64,000 bases of DNA, from assembly GCA_032718475.1 (NCBI GenBank), contig JAUCBJ010000187.1:1-64000 (forward strand). Reading direction: 5' to 3'. The notes under the pieces were generated by a model. The model was not told where the DNA came from. It did no database searches and saw only the letters and a program-made list of their open reading frames with translations. Every line of letters begins with the position of its first letter. The stretch's first letter is position 1. Position numbers and translations under genes: made by a program. Below are positions 21,704 to 33,039 of this stretch, piece by piece. The DNA comes from Nemertoderma westbladi. Taxonomy: Eukaryota > Xenacoelomorpha > Nemertodermatida > Nemertodermatidae.

Positions 21704-23530
21704 TGAAAAGTCCAGTAGTATACCGCTTACCGGATCCTAGTAACGATGTATCTTACCGTAAGGTCTAGTAGTGTATACGGGCTCGTACAGTATCTGACAA
21801 CAAATCCCAGTCCAGGGTGTCTAAACAAACAGATACAAATACGCGAACAACTACTGGCGAGGAGCAGAGCCTGGTGTATATTCTAAGTACGTGAGCGAGT
21901 CAAATGCCCGACGAACTAGACAAAAGGATGCCTGTCCTCTAACCGGTGAGGCAGATGTACAGTCTACGGTTACAGACCAAACTCACGGGAAAACAATCCC
22001 CGCGCAGTGAATACTAACTATCGCTAACGGACCTAAATACCGTAACTTGCCGCGGTGTGATTTATATGGTTTATATATGAGCTAGTGGATTAACAGACTA
22101 GCGTAACAATACTGACCTGTACCAAATCAGTCTAAAGGGGGTCGTGCCTAAAGTAACGATACTGCTGCTCAGACAAACAACAGTCTAATAAGTAAATACT
22201 CCTTCTTGCCGTAACTAAATACTAAATATCTCCTAAAATTACAAATACGAATGGTAGAACTGCAGAATAAATCTTATCAAGAAGTAACCTAAAGTAAGCT
22301 TGTACTAGTAGAGCTCTAAGTGTACATATGTTTTAGGGCGTGTGTGTGTGGGTGTGTTACAAATAAAACAATTTTGGTGTACTCCATTGTACTAGGTTTT
22401 AGTGATTTACTGACTGAAACAATACCGTGCGCTAGCTACGAAAATAAGCTAGTCGCGCTCTGTAGAACTTTATACTTACAAATGACATCAAAGCTCTCTC
22501 CTTCCTATCCACAACTCAACAGGGCAATTACGGTGTTAGTAACTACACCTGTGATTGGCACAAATACCAGATTCTGGTTGTAAGATAAGAAATAGGGGTT
22601 AATTACTACCATACGTTAGCTGATCTGGTATACAATTTGATTCTAGAATTTTGTTGCCACGGTGGTTAGCAGCAATACCTATCAGTACGTGGCAAGGCGC
22701 GGTAGGATATTAATAAACCTCCCTAGGACAAGCGAGTGCCGGTAGCAGAAATACTCCTTGCCTGATCAAATAACTTGGGTTCAGGCAGGGGGGGTACTAA
22801 ATGTATAAACTACGAAATGAAACCGGTACCGAACTGTCGGTATCGCAAGTCACTAAATTATGGAACGTAGGCTGTCTGTACCTAATGTGTACTTGCGTAC
22901 TGACGAACAGCAATGGTTCACACCTGTAGGAGATACAGGTTAATCCGGGGATTTTGCTTGTTTGCTCCTGTCTAAGTCTAAAATATTCGATCCTAAATTT
23001 TACGGCGTCCCAGGACGGCGTCACGCTTACCCTGATCTATAGGTCAAGGGCGTCAAACAAAGTCTTACCTTCCTCTGAAGTGGGCGCTGTATGGCAAGGG
23101 GGCATGCTTCGAACGGGCACGCGGGCAAATCTAATGTGGGCGCTTAGCGTGTTGTGGACATCTTTCCCTGCGTTGCTGACGGCCTAACGGTCTAGGCTGC
23201 CATCTTCCAAATTCTTGGCTGTCCCAGTGGTGGGCAAAGATAAATTTACATGTTCAAAGTTTACAGTATATTTGTGTAATTTACAAAGAAACTTATCGAA
23301 ACTAAACTTTACAAATAAACATAAGATTGAATAAGCAGTTAGTGATAATAAGTGATAACCGAAGGCAAACCAGCCCTTATATAGCAAATCTGGGACATAG
23401 AATCCGCTAGAACCTTCCAGAGCATTCCATGGCCTGACATTGGAGCAATAAGATGTTCTATGCCCTATGATTGGCCCAACTCATCGTTCCATATGTTGTA
23501 CGCACCTCATTGGCTTATCTAATTAAATCA
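21704..23530 (-). repeat. 5' LTR of element B (outer end truncated)
   Basis: 1827 bp, matching 7683-9411. Keeps a segment (21993-22110) with CCGCGGTGTGATTTATATGG, also found in the D and E LTRs (61872-61890 region), so that segment is ancestral and was deleted from the 3' LTR. The first ~240 bp of the LTR, including the tRNA-like module, are missing at the junction with the LINE. Confidence 0.85.
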
Positions 23531-23630
23531 AATATTAACGCCCTATGCATTTTCTTTTTAGAAAAGCCATTCGAAGAAGGGTTGCTGATTTGTCATCTCT
23601 CTTAACAATGCAGTTGTGAGCGGAATGATT
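23531..23630 (+). pseudogene. LINE reverse transcriptase, continuation after element B
   Basis: Reads YAFSF-RKAIRRRVADLSSLL, the residues that normally follow the LFLIVL end at 7682 (LIVLDYALRKAI in this LINE type). It then hits TGA and fades. Confirms that B landed inside the LINE. Confidence 0.65.
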
Positions 23631-24976
23631 TTTTCCGAATTGATGAATGATCTTCAAAATATCAACTATGTAGAGGTGGAGGGCATTGATATTATTAGTG
23701 TATAAATTTATTATTTTATTCATTAATGTTAAAATTAACACAATTCACAAGGATATTTAGACTAGCGGGAAATTAAATAATAACGATTTATTACATCGAA
23801 AATAATTATCCGTTTTTTCGTGTGACACTAAGACGTAAAACTAGCTGTGGCGGCGTAAGCGAGCAATGCTAATTATCTAAGTGTCTATTTAATCAGGTAA
23901 AAGTGTCGCATAATAATAATAATATGTATAGAAAGAATCAATGTTGGTAGTGAGGTACTGTACTACCGGTATTTGTCGTGTTGTGTGTGTGTGAGAAATT
24001 GTATATGGAATAACATATTGGATGAACGCAAGATGTTAAGGTCTTTGTTAACGGATACTACAGTATAGCGCCAGCGGTGTAATTTTATCGAATAATATTG
24101 CGATGTACAGTAGTTTATCGGAGAATATTGCGGTCTAGTAATTTTAGTTATTTAGTTAAAATTTAATAGAATATAATAATATAGGCCAAGTTTTGTTGTT
24201 CTCGAATTTAACACGCAACGCACTGTACTTTATTGGTAATATTGCGGTTGGCGGCTTATTGGAATTGGAATTGTTTTATTGACATCAAAGTTTGAAAACA
24301 ATAAGAAAGTAAATGTGGTAGAGTATAAACAAACACCGACATAAGAAACACATTTACACATAATTTGAGACGGACTTGCACATGAGATACTACCGTTAGT
24401 TCGAGTTATACTGAAATATATGTGAAATATGATGTCGGGGATAGCTCCAAGCCAAGAGACAATGTCTCGTTTCCATGCGGGTCCCCTGGGAATACAGTTG
24501 TTTAAAATTAAATAAAAGGACATACATTAAATTATCACGCGGATTATAAAATATCTTACTTAAAATTCCTACAGTATAAAGATTTAATAAAATGGGTTAA
24601 ATAAAAGGACATACATTAAAAGTATAAAGATTTAATAAAAAGAGTTAGTATAAAATAAGCATATAATATAATATAAATAAATAGAAATCGGTAAAGAAGC
24701 AGATATTTTGGCGATAATGGCATATATAATGGCATAATTTGGATTGTTTAAAATACATTAAAATAATTACACGGTTTACGGTTTTAAGCATTAAAACATG
24801 ACGGACAATATGATGGACATTATAGGTATTGTACTTTAAAATGTAATAAATACTGAGTAGGCCTAATATAAACAAATAGTTTTCGTTTAAATTCTTTAAT
24901 TCAGTAGGAATTACAAGAACACAACATGGTTGGTTGTGGATTAATTTATAACAGCGAATGATTTCTGAACAACATA
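23631..24976. other. AT-rich stretch without recognised genes
   Basis: Short open frames only, none with family features. Contains short repeats such as GGACATACATTAAA (24520, 24609). Confidence 0.5.
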
Positions 24977-26114
24977 TTAAGGGGGGAGGGGTTCACCCGC
25001 CCAGTCTTTTTTTTCATCATATTTTTTTAAATGTGTTCTCCGATGTGAAATTTTATGGTGATTCCGAATCTGAGTTCAGTTTTTCGATTAGGTATTTTGT
25101 TCTCGAGTTATGGCAACTTTGGTAATTTTCACCCAAAATTTCAAATTTTTAATTTTGGTGCAGCACCACATTTGACACCAAAAAAGACAATCAAACACCC
25201 ATAAATGTGCAAATATTTTGCCATTTTCGGAATCAGCGGTGAAAATTATCCTATAGGTATCAAAACCACAAAAGTAGATTATATTTGAAAAATTTGAAAA
25301 AATTTTCACTTTTTGTGCATGTTTGGTCAGTTGTTATCAGGATGAAATTTAAATGTCATTTTTCTCGCATTGGCTTTTTTGGGACACTTTCTCTATCTAC
25401 TTTTTAACTACTCAACGGATTTTCGTTCTGTTTGCAGAATTATGTAGAGGAATATTCCGCGTAAAAATTGTATAGACAGAATTTTGAAATTTTGTTTAAA
25501 AAAAAAGTTATAACTTTTTTCGTTTAAAAAATACCGAAAAATCGAAAAAATCCAAAATTTCGCGATTTTTTACACAAAAGATGCCATAAACTTTTTTTTG
25601 AAAAAAAAATTCAAAATTCTGTCTATTCAATTTTTGCGGCGAATATTCCTCTACATAATTCTGCAAACAGAACGAAAATCCGTTGAGTAGTTAAAAAGTA
25701 GATAGAGAAAGTGTGCCAAAAAAGCCAATGCGAGTAAACTGACATAAATTTCATCCTGATAACAACTGACCAAACATGCACCAAAAGTGAAAATTTTTTC
25801 AAATTTTTCAAATATAATCTACTTTTGTGGTTTTGATACCTATAGGATAATTTTCACCGCTGATTCCGAAAATGGCAAAATATTTGAACATTTCGGGGTG
25901 TTTGATGGTCTTTTTTGGTGTCAAATGTGGTGCAGCATCAAAATTAAAAAATTTCCAATTTTGTGTGAAAATTACAAAAGTTGCCATAACTCGAGAACAA
26001 AATGCCTTATCGAAAAATTGATTTCAGATTCGGAATCACCATAAAACTTTACATCGGAAAACACATTAAAAAAATATGATGAAAAAAAAGACTGGGGGTG
26101 AACCCCCCTCTTAA
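24977..26114. mobile_element. Foldback element with ~530-bp inverted arms, TTAA flanks
   Basis: 24981-25515 is the reverse complement of 25575-26110 with some mismatches. The arms start GGGGGG-AGGGGTTCACCC and end GGGTGAACCCCCCTC. TTAA stands on both sides (24977-24980 and 26111-26114), the duplication expected of piggyBac-type or related transposition. A centre of about 60 bp (25516-25574) is AT-rich. There is no transposase, so it is non-autonomous. Its RNA would form a very long hairpin. Confidence 0.85.
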
Positions 26115-26757
26115 TTGTGAAGTTTTACAAAATAACGTCTGAACTGCGTCTATAAATAAACTAAAAGCCTCTTTATATAACCAAATTCGTGCAAAATTTA
26201 ATAAACTCGGTAATAATTATTGATAATTATATATAAAAGCTATAATTTAGCGGAAGATTAAAATGGGGAAAGACGTTCCTTAACACAATTAATACATGGC
26301 TTACAGGGCTTTACCCGATGGTTATACTGTAGTGATATGCTATCAAATATTCTAGATTTGCCTTCTTTGATATTTTTGATATTCAAATTTAGGTGTTGAA
26401 ATTATATCTGGACCTATCTGAAATTTATTAGATGTACAAATGGGGGGGGGGGGGGGGGTGCACCTCATATGGAACCTCACATTTTGGTGTCTCTGGACCC
26501 TAATATGGGGTGAAACTTATTTTTTTGCTACTAAACATCGTCTGGGCTATTTTAAATATAGCCAAACCAAAAAATTTTGAAATTGTCCCCAAAATGGCAC
26601 TTTATTGGCCCAAATTGTCTTATTGCGCCAAAGTCTATTTCTCCACTAATATTTGTTGGAATTTATCAATATTTAGAATATAAGTTCAGAAGAACCCCGC
26701 ATCTATTCTTCTGAACGTTTTTAACTGAAATTGGATTTGGGTCACTTTAGAACAAAA
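26115..26757. other. Non-coding spacer with G17 tract
   Basis: No gene. G run at 26442-26458 followed by TGCACC. The sequence runs on beyond the Gypsy insertion at 29633. Confidence 0.6.
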
Positions 26758-26762
26758 ATGCC

Positions 26763-26974
26763 TGTGATATCTGGCTCCCGATCAGATCACAAAATATAAT
26801 AACATATTAAAATACTTAATATTAATTATTATTCGATAGTTTATAGTTTAAAATATCATAGTAAGTTCCCTATTAGCCTAGGACCCAACTTGTACTACAC
26901 CGGTATAATAATACAGTAGTACGCTATTTGAAATTCCCGCCAATACGGTAATAATGTAATTTATGTATATCACA
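26763..26974 (-). repeat. 3' LTR of Gypsy element (212 bp)
   Basis: Full copy with inverted ends TGTGATAT and ATATCACA. Differs from the other LTR by a handful of positions, indicating a fairly young insertion. Confidence 0.9.
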
Positions 26975-26988
26975 ACTCTCCCTCCACC
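26975..26988 (-). other. Polypurine tract of Gypsy element
   Basis: In element sense GGTGGAGGGAGAGT, directly before the 3' LTR start. Primer site for plus-strand DNA synthesis. Confidence 0.8.
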
Positions 26989-27075
26989 GAGTATTATAAT
27001 ATACCAGTTAGTTTGTATTATAGTACTTGAGTTAATCTAACACCACTGTTTGTTTCATTTGAGCCTCCATTTAGA

Positions 27076-29439
27076 TTAATCATTATCAGTTATCACATTC
27101 GAATCACTGGTGAGAGGGCGTAGAAATCGACGATTGCGAAGGTATGTTCTACCATTATTATCCTTCTTCACTATATATGAACGTCCATTTCCGCGAATGA
27201 ATGTGACAATTCCTGTACTCTTCCAATCTTTATGGATTTTGTCCCGAATACGAACAGGATCTCCTATAGCTAACTTTCGCAATGGGTGTGATCTCGAGTT
27301 ATATAATTGTTTATGTCGATTGAAAACATAATCTCGCTTGGTGAGTGCATTATCTATCTCCATCGGGTGTATCGAATTATATGCAGACTGGTGTGCTGGA
27401 AGATTGGTTCGTTGAAGCCTGCCAAACAGCCATTGTGCAGGGGACAACCCATCTTCTCTTGGTGTGTTTCTCCATTCTAATAGAGCGGGTTCAAAGGATA
27501 CTTTATCAAGACACCCATTTTTCCAATGTTTTTTAATTAATGTCTTCATTGCTTTAACGCCAGCCTCAGCATGACCGTTGGACTGAGGATATCCTGCTGA
27601 TGAAGTTTCATGTTCTACTCCATTTTCTGTGCAGAACTTTCCAAATTCACCTGAACTGAATTGGGGTCCTCCATCACTTCTAAGACGGTTGGGAATACCC
27701 CAATCAGCAAATAAAGTTCGTAGAGTATCGATCACATTCTTGCTCGTTGGGTATCTTCCGAATGAAGCGACACATGGCCATCCGGAATATCTGTCAACAT
27801 AAACTAAAAAGTGTTTTGCTGCATACTCAAACATGTCGGTACTAGCTGATTCGAATGGCCTTGCTGTTGTTTCAGATGAATCAGGTTTCATTGGTTCCTG
27901 AGTCTGACTTGGACGCATGGTTTGACATATCTCACAGTCTTCTATGACTTGTTTTATGTCATTTCCCATTCCAGGCCAGCAAAACAAAGTTCGAGCACGA
28001 GACTTTGTTCTTGTTATTCCCTGGTGAGATAGGTGAAGAATCTTCAATATATTACGTCGTTGACTGGCTGGTACCACAATCCTTGTAGCATCAACCATGA
28101 TCAGACCATCATCTACAGATAAGCGATTCCAGTCCTTTTTATAGCACCGACCTGGGTGGTTGATGGAAAGTTTCACAACATCAACTTTGTCCTTCACTGC
28201 ATTGTATATGATCTGATAATCATCATCATCTTTTGCAGCTGCTCTAATAATTCCAAGTGAATTATCTTTATCTATGCCAATATCATTTGATTGAAGATGT
28301 TGACAAATAATCTCTTGAATGGATATTTTATCAACAACTTTGTCAATTGGATCGGGATCTGATATTGGCGAACGACTAAGAGCATCAGCAATATTATGAG
28401 TTTTTCCTTTCACCCACTCTAGTTTAAACACATAACCCGATAATTTTTCAAGTAATCTTTGAAGACGTGGATTTTGTATAGCATCAAGATTAGTACCATT
28501 GCATATACCAATAAGCGGTCTATGATCAGTGTGGACGACAAATGCTGTACCAATAAGGTATAGTTTACAACAATATATTGCCCACTGAATAGCAAGGAGT
28601 TCTATTTCACATACAGCATATCTTGTCTCGGCATCTGATAAGTAGCGTGATCCACAACGCACTAACCGTTTACTTCCATCATTGTGTTCTTGTAACAGGG
28701 CATAACCAATTCCGGTTCTGGAAGCATCAGTTAATAAGAACGTTGCCAATTTCGGATCATAATGTGCTAGAACTGGTGTAGTTGTCAATGACAATTTAGT
28801 TGCTTCAAAGGCTTCAGTGTGTTCATCCAACCACTGATAGGCATTCTTCGGAGATAAAAGTCCACGTAATGGTGCTGACTTCTGGGCAACTCCAGGGGAA
28901 AATTGTGAGAGTTGGTTGACTAACCCAAAGAAACTTCTTAGGTCAGTGATTGTGCTAGGAGTAGGGAAGTCACGGATTGCAGCAATTTTTTCTGGATCTG
29001 GTTTAGTACCTTTGCTACTAATAATAAAACCAGCAAAACGAACTTCCTGAGCAATTATGAATTTCTTTTTTGATAAGGTAATTTGATGCTTTTGACATCT
29101 ATCCATAATTTCTCTTATAGTGACTTTAACATTATCAAATGTATCACCATAGACAAGTATATCATCCACAATTTTCAGTTTTGATGCAATGCCATCTAGA
29201 GCTGCATCACCTCGTGCACAATATTCATCTCCAGAACTTGACAAACCCATTGGAGCTCGGGCATATCTCTTCCGGCCCCATGGCGTTAAGAAAGTTGTGA
29301 ATGGTTTACTGTCATTGTCCAAAGGAATCTGCCAGTAACCTTTTGTGGCGTCTAGAGTAGCAAACCATTTCGATGCAGCTGGGACAGAAGAGGCAATATC
29401 TTGTGGTGTTGGGAAAGGGTGGACTGGTCGCTGGACAAG
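27076..29439 (-). CDS. Gypsy pol fragment: RT palm, RNase H, integrase (788 codons, no stop)
   Basis: The frame is open from the LTR junction at 29439 to the stop at 27076, with no ATG at its start. It enters RT at LVQRPVHPFPTPQDIA, then LDATKGYWQIPL (first Asp), KIVDDILVYGDT (IVDD in place of YVDD), FAGFIISSKGTKP. RNase H: LTDASRTGIGYALLQ, CEIELLAIQWAI, VHTDHRPL, NIADALSRSP. Integrase: H-x3-H...CEICQT zinc part, STDMFEY (Asp), LRSDGGPQFSS (Asp), YPQSNGHAEAGVKAMK (Glu). Catalytic residues of RNase H and integrase are intact; RT lacks its N-terminal fingers, so the protein could not copy the element. Confidence 0.93.
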   Translation of the reverse strand, partial: LVQRPVHPFPTPQDIASSVPAASKWFATLDATKGYWQIPLDNDSKPFTTFLTPWGRKRYARAPMGLSSSGDEYCARGDAALDGIASKLKIVDDILVYGDTFDNVKVTIREIMDRCQKHQITLSKKKFIIAQEVRFAGFIISSKGTKPDPEKIAAIRDFPTPSTITDLRSFFGLVNQLSQFSPGVAQKSAPLRGLLSPKNAYQWLDEHTEAFEATKLSLTTTPVLAHYDPKLATFLLTDASRTGIGYALLQEHNDGSKRLVRCGSRYLSDAETRYAVCEIELLAIQWAIYCCKLYLIGTAFVVHTDHRPLIGICNGTNLDAIQNPRLQRLLEKLSGYVFKLEWVKGKTHNIADALSRSPISDPDPIDKVVDKISIQEIICQHLQSNDIGIDKDNSLGIIRAAAKDDDDYQIIYNAVKDKVDVVKLSINHPGRCYKKDWNRLSVDDGLIMVDATRIVVPASQRRNILKILHLSHQGITRTKSRARTLFCWPGMGNDIKQVIEDCEICQTMRPSQTQEPMKPDSSETTARPFESASTDMFEYAAKHFLVYVDRYSGWPCVASFGRYPTSKNVIDTLRTLFADWGIPNRLRSDGGPQFSSGEFGKFCTENGVEHETSSAGYPQSNGHAEAGVKAMKTLIKKHWKNGCLDKVSFEPALLEWRNTPREDGLSPAQWLFGRLQRTNLPAHQSAYNSIHPMEIDNALTKRDYVFNRHKQLYNSRSHPLRKLAIGDPVRIRDKIHKDWKSTGIVTFIRGNGRSYIVKKDNNGRTYLRNRRFLRPLTSDSNVITDND

Positions 29440-29440
29440 T

Positions 29441-29627
29441 TCACAAAATATAATAACATATTAAAATACTTAATATTAATTATTATTCGATAGTTTATAG
29501 TTTAAAATATCATAGTAAGTTCCCTATTAGCCTAGGACCCAACTTGTACTACACCGGTATATAATACAGTAGTACGCTATTTGAAATTCCCGCCAATACG
29601 GTAATAATGTAATTTATTTATATCACA
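29441..29627 (-). repeat. 5' LTR of Gypsy element, inner 24 bp deleted
   Basis: 187 bp matching 26787-26974. The inner end and the primer-binding site are missing; pol sequence begins within two bases. Confidence 0.9.
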
Positions 29628-29632
29628 ATGCC

Positions 29633-31081
29633 TTTTTGATATAAAAAGGCTCCAGGGTATTTCCAGCCAAATTTGTTCAGAAGAATTATGGACAAAGTTA
29701 TTCAGAACAAGTGCACCAAATTTCAACTTATTTCAGTTAAAATTTGCGGATAAATAGCCTTTTTAAAAATAATATCATTCTGAGATATGGGTGGTTAAAG
29801 TTTAAGGAACAATTCAAACCTTCCCGCTATTTTAGATAATATCATTTTTATTTGTTCAACAATAACTTTGTCAAAATTGAATGAAATTCTACGAAATGTT
29901 TCATGCTTGTTCTTACGTTTTGGCTAATAACTTGAGTTTGAAAAAGATATAAGAAAGATTGTAGATTTGAAATCTCCATTATTTTCGGCACATGCTTGTA
30001 TAAATATATTTCGCCATTTCCAAAATAGGGGGGGGGGGGGGGGGGGGGGGGTGCTAGCCCCACCTCCCCGCTCCTCCTCCCTCAATGAATCCGCTATCAA
30101 TGGGAAGTAATAGTGTTAAATTTTGCTACTTAGAACTGTTAAGTTACCAAAGTAACACAATTATATTTGATTGACGGATTGTGAAGCACAAATTAATGAT
30201 TCGACGATAAAAGGCGTGTTTAGAAACTAGAATTATTGACTTCCTAATAAACTGATGATAAATAATGAGAGCTGTAATTAATTGGATAATCGCATAAAAT
30301 GTAGATTTATTCCAAAATTGTAAGATTTGCTGATAAAAACTACATAATATATTATTTCTTTTTTTTAAAAGCTCAACTACAGTAATTAAAAATTTTTAAT
30401 CTTAAATTGTTACTTTTTTGCTCGAATTTAGACCCAAATCGGGAGAAAAAGTTGCACTATTTTCGCTAGGAAATAAAGTAACCACTACGTTTGCAATGAT
30501 TTTACTTTTCATCCCACCGAAAAAATTTAAACAATTTCTTAACTTTTATTAAATGTGTTCAAAGAGCATTGACGAAAAAAAGGTTTTCACGTAATTTTAT
30601 CAAAATCCATGCACGCACTCAAAAGTTATGGAAAATTTAGTGTCTGCGCGGCGTACTCCAAAACGGAACTCAATATCCAATATTGGGTTATGTTGTTAAG
30701 CGGCTCTCTAGTTACGTAATAAATATTCGAGAACACTAAATTATTTAACATTGAGTAAGGCAGCATCAGGAGTTGAAGAGTACTGTACTATAGATCAATT
30801 TATTTTGTACCACTACTGTATATCGCTGTACATTTAATTAAAGAATTAAGCAACAAAAAAAGTACCAATTTAAGAATAAAATTACGTATTATTAGGCTTA
30901 CATAGGGAAAAAAAAAAACGTAGGATTTTTTTTTTCAATATTCTCTCGACCCTTTATTAACCTCGCTGACGCACGGTAAATAAAATGCCTCGAGAATAGT
31001 GAAAAAAAGTATTACTGTACTTTAGCGGTAGATAATTATCACATAATTTAATTATCCCTCCACTCCACAAAGATATTAGAT
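29633..31081. other. Non-coding spacer with G24 tract
   Basis: Continuation of the sequence split by the Gypsy element. G run at 30028-30051. No gene seen on either strand. Confidence 0.55.
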
Positions 31082-31248
31082 ATGAATTGGTTTATTCTAT
31101 TCTTGTTAGTTACACTGGCCATTGCTGTCAATAGTGACCAGAACCAACAAATACGCAACAAAAACCTATTTATCATAAAACGAGGAGGAGAAATCCTGAA
31201 CCTATCCGGCCCCGATTCAAAACAAACGCTGTATTCGGGTGATGCGAG
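31082..31248 (+). CDS. Possible first coding exon of a secreted host protein
   Basis: ATG at 31082 opens 55 codons and two bases, ending at a donor-like GCGAG/GTTAGTA (31249). The product starts with a clear signal peptide (MNWFILFLLVTLAIAVNS), followed by polar, basic NQQIRNKNLFIIKRGGEILN and LSGPDSKQTLYSGDAR. Codon content is more GC-rich than its surroundings. I recognise no family, and no second exon was identified downstream. A chance ORF is the alternative. Confidence 0.4.
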
Positions 31249-33039
31249 GTTAGTACTGTAGTTTCTAACAACTATTTAAAACAATTTAACAAAATTATTA
31301 ACCAACAAGACAGACAGACCCCATAGACGTAGTTTTGCGTGGGAAGGTTTAAAATTTTAAGGCCTTTATCCCGGAATGAGATTTTAAATTTTCAAATTAC
31401 TACTCATCCGCCATTTTTCAACCAATTTTATATTTTTTTGGCTCATTCGAAAGGATTTTGACAATTCTTAAAATGTTATCTTATGGAATTTTGATAAATA
31501 TTTCCATTTTCCATTTTGTGTAGTTGCCTTATTACGGACAGTATGTTCCCGGATTTTACGTTCCCATCAAAACGGACATTGTGACTTCTCTGTTTTGTCT
31601 GTATCATGACATCTTCATACCTTTATATGAATATTTATTGTGTTGCGACCTTATTTAATTATATATGTACGTACAGGGTCGGATTTAGAGTTGGGGGGGG
31701 GGGGGGGGGGGGGGCTGTGCAGCTGTAGTGGTTGAAGCGCGAGGCCCCCCCTACTTTATAATAGTAAAAAGTACTTCATTCAGGTAATTATAAATGAAAT
31801 TCATTCTACATAATGTTTTTTAAGATCATAGATTAAGATAATTTACTCCATAATTCCACATGTCTCGTTCAATATTTCGCTAAAAGCTTTCTAATGATAT
31901 AAAAAATTACGACTAATGTGAAGAATGGCCACGATACGGAGGGTGCGATTTCGCAAAAGACGCTTTTTAAAACGCTTATAAAAAACATTTATAGGAAAAA
32001 TCGAAAATTTCGGCTTCATAGTTGAACTAGTTGAACTAGTTATGTTTTAAATTGCAAGCAATATGATAAAGGTTTGTAGAAATTTATTATTTTTTTTGGG
32101 GGGGGGGGGGGGGGGGGGTGTTCCGTGGCATCACAAAATGACACTACTGTATATTACGGGTCATGGTGTACATACTGTACTTTATAATACAAAACGGGAC
32201 ATCATGTCGTCACTTTTATAATCCAGAAAAGTTGCTCAATTTCATTTGTATTAATCAAATAGCTAGAATTGCGATCGAAATTGATGTGTGATAGGGAGTT
32301 GTGAGGGTGTAAATTTGTTAATAAGCCGGGGTAGCAATTTTGATGTCGATTATACCTAGATACATAAAGTACAGTTAAGTTAAATACAAATTATTGCAAT
32401 CTATCTACTGTATAGGGCCTTCACACATGCAGACCGGAAACTGGTACTTGTAAAAGCAGTGCAGCAGATGTGTTAGAAGAAATTCATTTTAATTTAGCGA
32501 TAATTTAAGTGCTACTAAATTTACAATGTATGAAATGACCATATTAACCCTTACAAGCAATACTTATTTTTTTAGAAATATTTGAGATAAACTTATTTTT
32601 AGGCTTATTGTCCACCGGTGAAACAGGAAATTATAAGAAAAATTAAAAAAATTAACAATTTTCAATGCAATAATGCGTTTTATTGGTGTATCACATATGG
32701 CACGCTATGCATTGGCGATATCAAAAGTATCGAAATATTTTACTGCATGATGAGTCATATATGGCACAGCAAATACAAAATGTAGTTGGCTGGAATGAAA
32801 GTGGATTGTGGTTGTGCGATTTTGTCAACACATTGCATTACAGCAAGTTAATTGTAGATTGCATGGTGGTGGCACAATTTTATTTTATTAAGCTATCAAA
32901 GCATCTCAATGCAGTTGCAATGCAGCACTCCGATTATAGATATAACCTAATCAATACATATTTTCACTTTAGGCCTACTGTTAGCCATTAGTGAACCACC
33001 TTCATACAGTAGTTACACAACACAGATCAACCTTCACCT
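31249..33039. other. Non-coding stretch with two poly-G tracts
   Basis: G22 at 31693-31714 and G21 at 32098-32118. A 102-codon frame at 32683-32991 lacks an ATG start and family features. May be intronic if 31082-31248 is an exon. Confidence 0.45.

Larger units (their letters stand above)
7683..23530 (-). mobile_element. Element B: 15.8-kb BEL/Pao retrotransposon with ~2-kb LTRs and a third ORF
   Basis: Two direct LTR copies (7683-9652 and 21704-23530) flank, on the minus strand, leader, gag, pol (NC, PR, RT, RH, IN) and ORF3. LTR ends are TG...CA. The element splits a LINE RT gene: its reading continues from LIVL at 7682 to YAFSF-RKAI after 23530. The 5' LTR has lost about 240 bp of its outer end, which explains why no target-site duplication is seen. 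Several stops and frameshifts make it non-autonomous now. Confidence 0.9.
26763..29627 (-). mobile_element. Ty3/Gypsy LTR retrotransposon, 5'-deleted
   Basis: Bounded by the 5-bp target duplication ATGCC (26758-26762 and 29628-29632). LTR ends TGTGATAT...ATATCACA. Only 2865 bp: gag, protease and the first part of RT are gone, and the deletion also removed 24 bp from the inner end of the 5' LTR. Confidence 0.92.

Noticed and set aside
24230-24523. 97-codon minus-strand ORF with hydrophobic segments
   Set aside because: AT-rich, no family features, no support from neighbours.
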